A DNA stretch of 64,000 bases. Source: JBBSAT01 sp044223665 (lineage in GTDB: Bacteria; Myxococcota_A; Polyangia; Polyangiales; Sandaracinaceae). Within the stretch, counting starts at the first letter, position 1, and every line of letters starts with the position of its first letter. Where the stretch lies: the NCBI GenBank assembly GCA_044223665.1, contig JBGALT010000006.1:47743-111742 (forward strand). Reading direction: 5' to 3'. Below the pieces are notes generated by a model. The model had not been told where the DNA came from, did not search any database, and saw only the letters and a list, made by a program, of their open reading frames with translations. This document shows positions 36,436-46,357 of this stretch, piece by piece. Both the position numbers and the translations under genes were made by a program.

Positions 36436-36446
36436 CGCGGAGTGGC

Positions 36447-36475
36447 GGACACCGCACCGGGGGACACCGTACCGG
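36447..36475. repeat. Two-copy tandem repeat, 15-bp period
   Basis: GGACACCGCACCGG (36447-36460) and GGACACCGTACCGG (36462-36475) differ at one base. They lie between the ECF sigma gene and the ABC exporter gene and could be paired operator half-sites. No further support is available. Confidence 0.45.
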
Positions 36476-36558
36476 CGCGTCGGCGCCCGCGCGGCCGACA
36501 CCAGTGCGCCACCCGCGGAGTGATTGAACGGGCGGAGGCCAGCCCGTAGAGCGTGGCC

Positions 36559-38256
36559 ATGTCCGCGCTCCGCTCCCTGGCCTCGCGCCTGGTCGTCGAC
36601 CGGCGCGCGGCGCTGCGCGCGGTGGTGCTGCAGTCGCTGCAGTCGCTGACGTACCTGCCGCTCTCGGCGGGTGTCGCGTGGCTCGTCGATCACGTGCTCT
36701 CGCGGCGCGGTGCGCCCGCCTCGGCGCTCGTGCCCGAGATCGGCGCCTACTTCGTCGCGAACGTCGCGCTCTACGCGTTCCACGCGGCCATCACCGTGCG
36801 CGCCTTCGAGGCCTCTCAGACGGTCGCGCGCGGCGCGAGCGCACGCCTGAGGAGCGACGTCGTCGAGCGGCTCTTCTCGCTGCGCCTCTCCTACGTCGAG
36901 CGGCAAGGCGCGGGAACGCTCGCCCATCGCCTGACGAGCGACGTCGCACAGATCGAGAGCTTCGTCTCGCTCGTCGCCTCGCGCCTGGTGCCGTCGGTCA
37001 TCCTGGGCGCAGCAGCGCTCGTCTACCTCGCGGTGGCGGAGCCGGCGCTGGCTGCGCTCACGGTGCTGGCCGTCCCGACCGCGCTCGCTCTCTCGCGCCT
37101 GGCCGAGCGCCGCATCGAGCGCCTCGCGAGCCAGGCGCGCGGCAGCGGCGAGAGCTTCGCGGCCGCGATCGTCGAGACGATGCTGGGCGTGCGCCACCTC
37201 CGAGGGCTCGGCGCCGACCATCTGCGGCGGCGGGCGATCGAGGCGGACATCGAGCGGATGCGCACGACGGGGCTGGCGGCGGGCGTGGCGATGACGCGGG
37301 CAGCGCTCGCGCTCCAGATGCTGAGCGACCTCTTGCCGGTGGCGATCTGGAGCCTCGGCGGCGCCCTCTACCTCTACGGCCTGGTCTCGATGGGCTCGCT
37401 CGTCGCGTTCGTGGCGCTGCTCGTCTTCGTGCAGGGCGCGCTCGGGACGCTGACGGACGCGAGCCGGACCTGGGCCCTCACGCGGCCGGCGTGGATCGCC
37501 ACGACCGAGCTGCTCGGGCTCTCCGAGGGCGCGCTCGACCCGGCGAGCCAGAGGGATGCGGCGCTCGTCCCGCTCGATGGCTCGATCGCGCTCACGGGGG
37601 TCGGCGTCCACCACGAAGGGGAGCGGGCCCCGGCACTGCGCGACGTCGACTTGGTCGTCGCCCCCGGCGAGCGGATCGCGATCGTCGGAGCTTCGGGCGC
37701 CGGCAAGAGCACGCTGCTCGACGTCGTCGCGGGCCTGGCGCCGCCGACCGCCGGTGAGGTGCGCTGGTCGGGCAAGACGGCCACCGAGCTCGGTCGCGGA
37801 AGCCTCCGTGCCGCGATCGCCGTGGCTCCTCAGGAGGCGTTCCTCTTCCGCACGACGCTCCGCGAGAACGTCCGGATGGGCCGGCTCGAGGCGACCGACG
37901 AGGAGGTCGAGCGCGCGTGTGTCCGGGCCGGCCTGGCGCCGCTCCTCGACCGGCTCCCGGAGCGGCTCGAGACGCCCATCGACGAGCGAGGGCAGAACCT
38001 GTCCGGCGGGGAGCGACAGCGCCTGGCGGTGGCGCGCCTCTTTCTGCGCGACCCGCGCATCGTCGTGCTGGACGAGCCCACGAGCGCCCTCGACGACGCC
38101 ACGGAGGCTGCGCTGCTGCCCGAGCTCGACGCGCTCTTCGAGGGCCGGACCTCGATCGTGGTCACGCACCGGCCGCGGCTCGCGGCGGCGGCCGATCGGG
38201 TGGTCACGCTGGAAGGGGGACGGATCGAACGCATCGAGATGAAGAAATGCTCATGA
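36559..38256 (+). CDS. ABC transporter, fused permease and ATPase
   Basis: About 565 residues from ATG 36559; GTG 36553 is two codons upstream. The N-terminal exporter-type membrane domain has about six helices (for example VILGAAALVYLAVAEPALAA). The nucleotide-binding domain has Walker A GASGAGKST, signature LSGGERQR and Walker B IVVLDEPTSALDD, with the D-loop and the switch His in VVTHRP. It probably homodimerises to export a lipid, peptide or drug. No export partner or substrate gene is adjacent. Confidence 0.93.
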   Translation: MSALRSLASRLVVDRRAALRAVVLQSLQSLTYLPLSAGVAWLVDHVLSRRGAPASALVPEIGAYFVANVALYAFHAAITVRAFEASQTVARGASARLRSDVVERLFSLRLSYVERQGAGTLAHRLTSDVAQIESFVSLVASRLVPSVILGAAALVYLAVAEPALAALTVLAVPTALALSRLAERRIERLASQARGSGESFAAAIVETMLGVRHLRGLGADHLRRRAIEADIERMRTTGLAAGVAMTRAALALQMLSDLLPVAIWSLGGALYLYGLVSMGSLVAFVALLVFVQGALGTLTDASRTWALTRPAWIATTELLGLSEGALDPASQRDAALVPLDGSIALTGVGVHHEGERAPALRDVDLVVAPGERIAIVGASGAGKSTLLDVVAGLAPPTAGEVRWSGKTATELGRGSLRAAIAVAPQEAFLFRTTLRENVRMGRLEATDEEVERACVRAGLAPLLDRLPERLETPIDERGQNLSGGERQRLAVARLFLRDPRIVVLDEPTSALDDATEAALLPELDALFEGRTSIVVTHRPRLAAAADRVVTLEGGRIERIEMKKCS

Positions 38257-38640
38257 CGGGGGCGCGCGCGCGGGAGCATCGTCGAAGGTGGCGCCACGGC
38301 TCGTCGTCCCTCGCGGGGACGCGAGCGCGTGGCGACTGGGGGCGCTGGGGCGGGCCCCGACGCGCGCGCGACCCGAAATCGTCGCGATTCGCGGCTCCCG
38401 CCGACCGACACCGCGCTGTCGACGGGCCGACGTCGATGCCCGACGCCCCGCCCGATCGCGCCAGAGAGGCACAGTCGGAGGGGCCGTCCTTGATCCACCC
38501 CGGGGGATCCGCTATCTAGGTCGGCCCTCGACGAGATCGAGGCATCTTCCCGCGTCGCTCTCCGGCACTGCGGGCTTTGCTTTTCGGCTCGCACCTGCCG
38601 TGCTCCGGACCTCCCCGACCGAAGGACGACCTCCCGGCCC
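38257..38640. other. Intergenic region upstream of mreB
   Basis: 384 bp without a convincing gene. Short open frames here have no ribosome site or family motif. Apart from the promoter candidate at 38490-38518, I see no RNA gene, repeat or strong hairpin. Confidence 0.6.
38490..38518 (+). promoter_or_regulatory. Possible housekeeping promoter of mreB
   Basis: TTGATC (38490-38495) and TATCTA (38513-38518) are 17 bp apart, which would start the transcript near 38525, about 115 nt before the mreB ATG. Spacing is ideal but each box matches the consensus only in part. Confidence 0.3.
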
Positions 38641-39686
<1,046 letters not shown>

Positions 39687-39690
<4 letters not shown>

Positions 39691-40970
39691 GGCTCGCGCC
39701 GGCGTTGTTCAGGACGTCGGTGTGGCTCTCGAGCGTCCTGGTCGCCGGCTGCGGCCTCTTGCGCTCGCACGAGGACACGACCCACGGCGAAGACGCGGTC
39801 TACCGCATCTCCGGACGCATCAGCGTCGACGAGGAGCGCGGGGTCCCCATCGTGGTGGCCCTGCTGCGGACCCAGCCGGGGACGCCCGAGCTGGTCGTCA
39901 CCGATCACACCCAGCTCTTCCACCCCGGCTCCTACGATTTCTTGGTCTCGGCCGGCCGCTATCGGATCGTCGTGTTCGAGGACGCCGACCACGACCTCTC
40001 GTTCGACGACGACGAGCGCTGCAACTCCTACGACGACTTCCGCGAGCTCGTCGTCGACGGCGCGCACCCGACCACCGTCGATCTCCGGATCGGCGCCGGC
40101 TCCTTCCTCGATCGGAGCCTGCCGCCGATCGCCATGGGCGATGCCGTCACGCGCGGCCTGGCGATCGGCGACGTCGTCGCACGCGACGACGTGCGCATCT
40201 CCGAGGAGTCGGGCGTGCTCGGCGCGTGGGAGCCCGTCCACTACATGGAGCAAGGCCGGGCCGGGATCTTCCAGCTCGCGGCCCACGACCCCACGCGAAC
40301 CCCCGTGCTCTTCGTGCACGGGTTCGCCGGCTGGGGACGGCAGTTCGACCACGCGATCGACGCGCTCGATCGCGACCGCTTCGAGCCGTGGATCGCCGCC
40401 TATCCCTCGGGCTGGACGCTGGGCGACATCGCGCGAGTCTTCCGCGCGGCGCTGAACGAGATGCTCACGCTCACGGGTGCGCCGAGCGTTTGTCTCGTCG
40501 CGCACAGCATGGGCGGCCTCGTCTCCTGGCGCATGTTGACCGACGGTGAGGGCGATCTCGTGGCCGCGGGCGTGCGCGGCTTCGTGACGATGGCCTCTCC
40601 TCTCGGAGGCCACCCCTCGGCCGCGACGGGCCTGCGCATGTCGCCGGTGATCGTTCCCGCATGGCGCGACCTCTCCCCCGACAGCGCGCTGGTGCATGCG
40701 GTCGCGAGCGCGCAGCTGCCGACGTCGATCCGGTACACGCTGCTGTTCGGGTACACGCCCTCCCAGGACGGAGACGGCGTCGTCCCGCTCCAAGCGCAGC
40801 TGCCTCGCTTCGCGCAGGATGCCGCCACACGCGTCGCCGGCTTCGAGACCACGCACGTCGGGATCCTCTCGGACGACGCCGCGCTCGGCGAGCTCGCACG
40901 CGCCCTGGACGCGTGCGCGCCGCCCGCGCCGATCCCGACCGCGCCGATCCCGACCCCGGACGGCCCGTGA
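39687..40970 (+). CDS. Alpha/beta-hydrolase lipoprotein (lipase-like), coupled to mreB
   Basis: 427 residues from GTG 39687, overlapping the mreB stop. Lipobox LVAGC. Residues about 35-130 form a beta domain with an acidic loop DADHDLSFDDDE, possibly calcium-binding. The hydrolase domain has VLFVHGFAGWG (oxyanion region), the nucleophile elbow VAHSMGGLVSW, a likely catalytic Asp in SQDGDGVVPL and His in ETTHVGIL. It resembles PGAP1-like and triacylglycerol lipases acting at the periplasmic membrane face. Translational coupling to a cell-shape gene is unusual. Confidence 0.88.
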
Positions 40971-41105
40971 TCGGCAAGGAGTGCTCGCCCCGAAGGACGC
41001 GGACGGGAGCGGGCCCCGCCCGCGGACGGAAGGGTCCGGAGCGGGCGAGCCGATCGTCGATCGGGTCGCGGCGCTGCGCCGCCTACGGCGCGGCGGAGCG
41101 CGGCG

Positions 41106-41525
41106 TCACTCGTCGCGCTTCTTCTTGTGCAGCAGCTTGTCGAAGATGACCGGGCCGAGGCTGCCGACCATCAGGTTCTCGACGATCGCGGCGGTCTTCG
41201 CGCGGTCGGCCTCCGACTCGTAGACGAAGCCGATCCCCATCCCCGCTTCCTGCTCGGGGGTCGCGTCGGGAGGCATGACGATCCACTGCACGCGACCGCT
41301 AGGCGAGCGGCTGCTCGAGCCCGGGCACGGAGAGCTTGAAGACGAACTCGGTCCCGATCTCGAGCGGCTTGTCGAGTTGAGGTCGAAGGTGCCGCGACTG
41401 ATGTTCTTGGTGTAGTCCGCGACGAACGCGTTCACCCGCTTGTACTCGACCGTCAGCTCGATGGCCATGCGCTGGTCCAGTCGTCGATCCGAAGCCGCCA
41501 CCCGCACACCATACAACGGTGCCAC
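41106..41525 (-). CDS. PilZ-domain protein with scrambled core (double frameshift)
   Basis: 139 codons stay open. The N-terminus DRRLDQRMAIELTVEYKR carries the RxxxR motif and is followed by DYTKNISRG, the second c-di-GMP-binding segment, slightly degenerate (NISRGTF, one Gly short). The end GRVQWIVMPP...GMGIGFVYESE is normal for the myxobacterial PilZ family. Between them, residues about 50-75 are nonsense (Ser/Arg-rich), whereas the alternative frame reads DKPLEIGTEFVFKLSVPG and LEQPLA, a proper PilZ core. One lost base near 41375 and one gained near 41300 explain this. The start at GTG 41525 is uncertain; ATG 41468 would remove RxxxR. Confidence 0.72.
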   Translation of the reverse strand: MAPLYGVRVAASDRRLDQRMAIELTVEYKRVNAFVADYTKNISRGTFDLNSTSRSRSGPSSSSSSPCPGSSSRSPSGRVQWIVMPPDATPEQEAGMGIGFVYESEADRAKTAAIVENLMVGSLGPVIFDKLLHKKKRDE

Positions 41526-41807
41526 GTCTTGGCCGAGATAACGACGGCCCTCGGAGCCGCCTCGCCCACGAAGGCGAGCGGCCCCCTGGGGGTTGAACGG
41601 GCGGAACGGGGCCGCGCGCGGCAGTCCGCGGCGTGGCTCTCGCGTCCGAGGGCTCGGTCCGTCCGCGCGAGGGCCCCGTCGACGCCGAGACCCATGCTCG
41701 TTCAGTTGTGCAGCCCGATTCGATCGCCTAGGATGGCCGCCGCCGGGTGGGCCTCAGGACGCCTGCCGTCGCGACGCCGCTCGTGGTCGCCGCGAGCGCG
41801 GTTCCGA

Positions 41808-42428
41808 ATGCCCGACGCCAAAGAAGCCGACCTGATCGAGCGCGCCAAGGCCGGCGATCGGGCGGCGTTCGGCCAGCTGATCCGCGCGCACCAACGGCGC
41901 GTGTATGCGTGCGCCATCCACATGTTGGGCGATCGCGGGGAGGCCGAGGACGCGGTCCAGGAGACGTTCTTGCGGGCGTTCCGGGCCATCGATCGGTTCG
42001 ACGGGCGAGCCGAGCTTTCGACCTGGCTCTATCGGATCTGCATCAACGTCTCGCTGAACACGCTGCGACGCCGCAAGCGCGTCGACGCCGCCGACATCCA
42101 GGATCCGCGTGTGCCGGAGCCGGCCGCCGATCCGACGCAGGGATCGACCGATCCGCGCCACGCCGCCGATGCCCGTGAGCTCTACGGGCGCCTCTCGCGC
42201 GCGCTCGACGAGCTCTCGCCCTCGCTGCGCGCGACGGTGATCATGGTGCTGATCGACGGAGTTCCGCAGAAGGAAGCGGCCGACGCGCTCGGCTGCAGCG
42301 AAGGCACGATCGCGTGGCGCGTCCACGAGTCGCGACGGAGGCTCCGAGAAAAGCTCGGCGACTTCCTCGACGAAGGTGCGTCGCTACGCCCGGCGGCAGG
42401 CAGCGAGAAGGGAGGCAAGGGCTCGTGA
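41808..42428 (+). CDS. ECF-type RNA polymerase sigma factor, second copy
   Basis: 206 residues from ATG 41808. Region 2: GDRAAFGQLIRAHQRRVYAC and AVQETFLRAFRAIDRFDG. Region 4: VPQKEAADALGCSEGTIAWR. The in-frame extension upstream is not conserved. Its stop overlaps the next start as GTGA, so it is coupled to a membrane protein that could act as its regulator. It is a paralogue of the sigma factor at 35665. The 280-bp region upstream, shared with the divergent PilZ gene, contains TTGAACGGGCGGA. Confidence 0.92.
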   Translation: MPDAKEADLIERAKAGDRAAFGQLIRAHQRRVYACAIHMLGDRGEAEDAVQETFLRAFRAIDRFDGRAELSTWLYRICINVSLNTLRRRKRVDAADIQDPRVPEPAADPTQGSTDPRHAADARELYGRLSRALDELSPSLRATVIMVLIDGVPQKEAADALGCSEGTIAWRVHESRRRLREKLGDFLDEGASLRPAAGSEKGGKGS

Positions 42429-44059
42429 AGGAAGAGCTCATGCGCCGCATCTCGTCGGCGCTCGACACCGAGGCCGGTGTGGCGGGAGACGCCGCGCTGC
42501 AAGAGGCCCTGCGCGCCGATCCCGAGGCGGCCAAGTACGCCAAGGACGCCGCGCGCGTCGGCAAGTGGCTCGCGGTCTGGCCGCTGCCCGAGCCCGACGA
42601 CGCAGCGTTCGAGGCGCTCGCCGCTCGCATCGAGCAGCGTCTCGACGAGGATCTCGGCCCCATCGGCGATCCGACCGAGCCGCCGAGCTTCGACGACGAC
42701 GACGCGCTGCGCGACGCGACCGCAGGCTTGCTGGAGTCGGGCTTGCTGGAGTCGGGCGAGTTCCGGGTCAGCGAGCCCGGCACGGCGAGCGCACCGGCGC
42801 TCCGCGCCTCCGATCCCGACATCCCGCTGCTCTCGGACCCGGGCCTCGTGCTCGAGTCGGATCCGGGCACGACGTCGGCCCCCACGGAGCTGGCGCCGCC
42901 GGCACCGATCGCGCGCGTCGCCCTCAACAAGAAGCGCGCGCCCATGGTGGTCGACGACTCGGCCGGGACCGGCGAGCCGATGAGCAGCGCCGACCTCGAG
43001 ATCCGTCTCGCGAGCAAGACGGCCGAGGGCGCCGCGAAGCCGCAGAAGAAGAAGAAGAAGGCCGCGGGGACCAAGAGCAGCGATCGCATCTCGATCCCCA
43101 CGCCGAAGCCGGCGCTCACGGCGGCACCCCTCGCCCCCGTCGCCGAGCTGCCGCGGAGCGAGGATCGCAACAAAGGCCCGTCCCCGTTCTGGTGGTTCGC
43201 CGCGGCCGCCGCCGTGGGCATCGGTGTGTTCGGCGCAGCGACGCTCTTCGAGACGTCCGCGGAGCCCGCGAGGTCCGGCTCGACGCTCGTCACCACCGGC
43301 GCGATCGCGCCCTCTCCGCCCGCGCCTCCGGTCGCGGCGCCCGCCCCCACGTCGCCGGCCGCGCCCATGGTCCCGCCGGCGACGGGGATCGTCGCCGCGG
43401 CGCCCGTCGTCGCAATCCCTGCCGACGAGCTTCGCGCCGTCGAGGAAGAGTACGGCGAGCCCGTAGGGTCGGGCGCCGAGGGCGCAGCGCCCGCGCTCGA
43501 AGCGCCCCCGCTGGAAGGCCCCGCGGTCGCCGCCCATGCCGCGGCACGCAGCCGGCCCGTGGCCGCCGCCACGCGCGCACCTCGCGCCGCCCGCGCCGAT
43601 GGATTCGCCGACGACGAGTTGGCGGACGCGCCCGACCCCATGGCCCACCGTTCCCTCGGCGGCGCCGCGCGCACCGGCGCGGGCGGTCGGGGATCGGCCT
43701 CGACGGAGTCCGCGCCCACGACGGCCACGGCGACGACGACTGCGCCGGCCCCGCCGCCGGCAACCCTGACCGCGACCCCGCCCGAGACGGGCCCGCTCCC
43801 GACGACGCCCGACCGAGCGACGATCCAGACGATCCTCGAAGGACGCGCCGATGCCGTGCGCGCGTGCGCCGCCGGCGCGCACGGTCTGGCCGACGTCGAC
43901 GTGGTGATCGCCGCCAGTGGTCGCGTCACGACGGCCACCGTGAACGGCACCTTCGCCGGCACCGCCGTCGGCTCGTGCATCGCGCGCGCCGTGCGCGGCG
44001 CGACGTTCCCGCCGTTCTCGCAGCCGCGCTTCCAGGTGACGTACCCCTACCACCTCTGA
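42425..44059 (+). CDS. Membrane protein with AgmX/TonB-like C-terminal domain, sigma-coupled
   Basis: 544 residues from GTG 42425, overlapping the sigma stop. Residues about 1-85 are acidic and helical (RISSALDTEAGVAGDAALQE) and take the place of an anti-sigma domain, but no zinc-binding HxxxCxxC is present. A single transmembrane helix (FWWFAAAAAVGIGVFGAATL, about 255-275) separates a cytoplasmic from a long Ala/Pro/Thr-rich periplasmic part. The last 80 residues (TILEGRADAVRACAAG to TFPPFSQPRFQVTYPY) resemble the AgmX/PglI C-terminal domain of myxobacterial envelope proteins. A membrane anti-sigma role is inferred from position and topology. Confidence 0.72.
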   Translation: MKEELMRRISSALDTEAGVAGDAALQEALRADPEAAKYAKDAARVGKWLAVWPLPEPDDAAFEALAARIEQRLDEDLGPIGDPTEPPSFDDDDALRDATAGLLESGLLESGEFRVSEPGTASAPALRASDPDIPLLSDPGLVLESDPGTTSAPTELAPPAPIARVALNKKRAPMVVDDSAGTGEPMSSADLEIRLASKTAEGAAKPQKKKKKAAGTKSSDRISIPTPKPALTAAPLAPVAELPRSEDRNKGPSPFWWFAAAAAVGIGVFGAATLFETSAEPARSGSTLVTTGAIAPSPPAPPVAAPAPTSPAAPMVPPATGIVAAAPVVAIPADELRAVEEEYGEPVGSGAEGAAPALEAPPLEGPAVAAHAAARSRPVAAATRAPRAARADGFADDELADAPDPMAHRSLGGAARTGAGGRGSASTESAPTTATATTTAPAPPPATLTATPPETGPLPTTPDRATIQTILEGRADAVRACAAGAHGLADVDVVIAASGRVTTATVNGTFAGTAVGSCIARAVRGATFPPFSQPRFQVTYPYHL

Positions 44060-44108
44060 TCGGTCCCCCCGCTCGGGTCCTCCGAGGCGAGCAGTCGTTG
44101 CTTTGCGA

Positions 44109-45350
44109 TCAACGTCGGCTCGGGCCGATCGGTCGCTCGCTTTCTTCGCGCGCGCCGCGCATGCGGCCACGGTTGCTGGTGGACGGGGCGTCCGGGGGCG
44201 GATCGGCCGGGATCCAGACGATCCAGCTCGTCCCTCCGTCGACGGGCTCGGCCCGGGCGCCCCCTCCGTGCTGCTGCGCCAGCTCGCGCGCGAGCGAGAG
44301 CGCGAGACCGAGCGCGAGCGAGCGACCGGCCGGGCGGGCGGCGGGGTCGGAGTCGAACACGCGCGCGGCATCGGCATCGGCGATCGAGCGCGAGCGATCG
44401 TGGATCTCGAAGCGGATGACCGCGTGCGCGTCCTCTCGCGCCTCGTACACGCGAGCCTGCACCGTCCGCTTGGCCCGCCCGATCGCCCGCAGCACGTTGC
44501 AGAGCGCTTGCCCCAAGCGCGCGCGGTCGACGTAGAGCGCGCCCAGGCCCGGCTGCAGCTGCGCTTCCACGCTCTGTCCTTCGAGCTCGGGCAGGACGCG
44601 CGCGCGATCGAGCGCACGGGTGAGGACCTCGACCGGCGCGACCCACTCCTTGCGCAGCTGGAAGCGCCCGGCCTCGATCCGCGCGGCATCGAGGATGTCG
44701 GTGAGAAGCGTGAGCAGCTCCTCGGCCGCGCGGCGCACGAGCACGACGTTCTCGCGCTGCGACTCGCTGAGCGGGCCGTCGCTGCCGTCCTCGAGCAGCT
44801 GCGCGAAGCCGGTGATGGAATTGAGCGGGCTGCGCAGCTCGTGCCCCATCGCCGCCATGAAGCGCGCTCGCACGCTGGCCGGCGCACGCAGCGAGCCCGA
44901 CGAGCGGACCGAGGGCGGGCGGAGCGAGGGCTTCGACGACGCGGACGACGCCGGGGCCTCGATCGGCTCGGGCGCCGTGACGGCCCGACGCGTCATCTCG
45001 TCGGTGAGGCGCTCGACGAGCGCGATCGCCTCGCGTGCCGGGCCATCCTCCACGCGGGGAGCTCTGCCGTGGCTCAGCCCGGTGCTGGTCGCCCTCACCG
45101 TCGCGAGATAGCGGGCCGCGGCCTCTCGCTCGCGCTCCACCGCGCGCCACCGGCGACGCATCGCGAGGGCGCCCGCGGCTGCGAGCACGACGGGCACGAG
45201 GCCCCAAGCCGATCCCGCGAGCACGCCCATCGCGATCCCGAGCGCGAGCAGCGGCCCCTCCTCGCTGCCGGCCCGCCGCGCACGCATCGCCGAGAGCGCG
45301 AGCGCCAGCGCGAGGACGCCCGAGACGCCGAGGACGAGGTCGCGCGTCAT
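44109..45350 (-). CDS. Membrane histidine kinase with degenerate ATP lid
   Basis: 413 residues from ATG 45350, overlapping the stop of the upstream kinase as ATGA. Two or three N-terminal membrane helices (LVLGVSGVLALALALSAM, LLALGIAMGVLAGSAWGLVP) precede the H box FMAAMGHELRSPLNSITGF and a full dimerisation helix. In the ATPase domain the N box is CNVLRAIGRA, but the G1 box reads HDRSRSI in place of DxGxG, and G2 is only loosely kept (GLALSLARELA). It may bind ATP poorly and work as a partner of the intact kinase encoded upstream. Confidence 0.82.
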   Translation of the reverse strand: MTRDLVLGVSGVLALALALSAMRARRAGSEEGPLLALGIAMGVLAGSAWGLVPVVLAAAGALAMRRRWRAVEREREAAARYLATVRATSTGLSHGRAPRVEDGPAREAIALVERLTDEMTRRAVTAPEPIEAPASSASSKPSLRPPSVRSSGSLRAPASVRARFMAAMGHELRSPLNSITGFAQLLEDGSDGPLSESQRENVVLVRRAAEELLTLLTDILDAARIEAGRFQLRKEWVAPVEVLTRALDRARVLPELEGQSVEAQLQPGLGALYVDRARLGQALCNVLRAIGRAKRTVQARVYEAREDAHAVIRFEIHDRSRSIADADAARVFDSDPAARPAGRSLALGLALSLARELAQQHGGGARAEPVDGGTSWIVWIPADPPPDAPSTSNRGRMRGAREESERPIGPSRR

Positions 45351-46339
45351 TCGAGCCCCTCGACCGGCATCGTGAAATGGAACGTCGAGCCCTCGCCCAG
45401 CACGCTCTCCACCTCGATGCGTCCGTGATGGAACTCGGCCATCTCCTGGGCGATCGCGAGACCGAGCCCCCAGCCCTCGGTCGGTCGCGCGCGCGTGGCC
45501 CGGGCGACTGCCTGCCGCTCGACGCGCTCGCCGGGCGCGAAGATGCGCTCGAGGTCCTTGGCGGCGATGCCTCGCCCGGTGTCGCGCACCGAGAAGCGCA
45601 GCTCCTCGCCGTCCCGCGCGACCGAGACGGTGATCTCGCCGCGGTCGGTGTAGCGCACCGCGTTGGTGCCGAGGTTCCACAGGAGCTGCCGGATGCGCCG
45701 CGGATCACCGATCGGCGTCGGTAGGTCCGGCTCCACGTTGATGCGGAGGGTGATCGGACGCCCCCGGAGCTGCGCCTCGAGGCCGCGCCCGAGCTCGCGC
45801 ACGAGGGCCTCCACCTCCACCGGGCCGATCGCGCGCGCATCGGGAACGCCGGCCGACTCGCCGATGACCTCCTCCACGAGCGCGCGCAGGTGCACCCCCG
45901 CCTCGTGGATCGCGACGACGTCCTCGCGCTGCGTGGGCGAGAGCGGGCCGTCGATCTCCGAGAGCAGCACCTGCGTGAAGCCGAGGATCGCGTTGAGCGG
46001 CGTGCGCAGCTCGTGGCTGACCGCCGCGATGTAGGTCTCACGCCCGGGCTCCCCGGACGAGGCTCGCGGCGCGGCGACCGGGCTGCCGTGGGGCTCGGCC
46101 GAGGGCGCAGGCGCGGAGGCCCCCGCGAGATCGGCCTCCACGCGCGCCCGCTCGTGCGCGAGCGACGTCAGCGCCGGCGAGCTCCGTGGCGAGCGGGGGC
46201 GTGTGACGACGAGCGCAGCCACCGCGACGGCGAGGAGCGCGCGCACGACGAGCGCGACACCGCTCTCGCTCAGCACGAGCGCGAGCAGACCGCCCAGGGC
46301 GACGGCTCCGGCGATCGGAGAGAACGGGTCGCGTCGCAT
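45347..46339 (-). CDS. Membrane histidine kinase
   Basis: 330 residues. Two N-terminal hydrophobic helices (residues about 9-45), then the H box AAVSHELRTPLNAILGF, N box LLWNLGTNAVRYT, G1 DTGRGI, F box IFAPGERV and G2 GWGLGLAIAQ. All catalytic motifs are intact. There is no periplasmic sensor loop of any size, so it may sense within the membrane. It is coupled by ATGA overlap to the second kinase; no response regulator is adjacent. It lies 18 bp after engB on the same strand. Confidence 0.92.
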   Translation of the reverse strand: MRRDPFSPIAGAVALGGLLALVLSESGVALVVRALLAVAVAALVVTRPRSPRSSPALTSLAHERARVEADLAGASAPAPSAEPHGSPVAAPRASSGEPGRETYIAAVSHELRTPLNAILGFTQVLLSEIDGPLSPTQREDVVAIHEAGVHLRALVEEVIGESAGVPDARAIGPVEVEALVRELGRGLEAQLRGRPITLRINVEPDLPTPIGDPRRIRQLLWNLGTNAVRYTDRGEITVSVARDGEELRFSVRDTGRGIAAKDLERIFAPGERVERQAVARATRARPTEGWGLGLAIAQEMAEFHHGRIEVESVLGEGSTFHFTMPVEGLE

Positions 46340-46357
46340 GCCTGGAGGGCAGGATCT

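Noticed and set aside
41529..41807. N-terminal extension of the second ECF sigma factor
   Set aside because: The open frame extends about 93 codons upstream, but it is Arg/Ser-rich, unconserved in ECF factors and overlaps the divergent promoter region.
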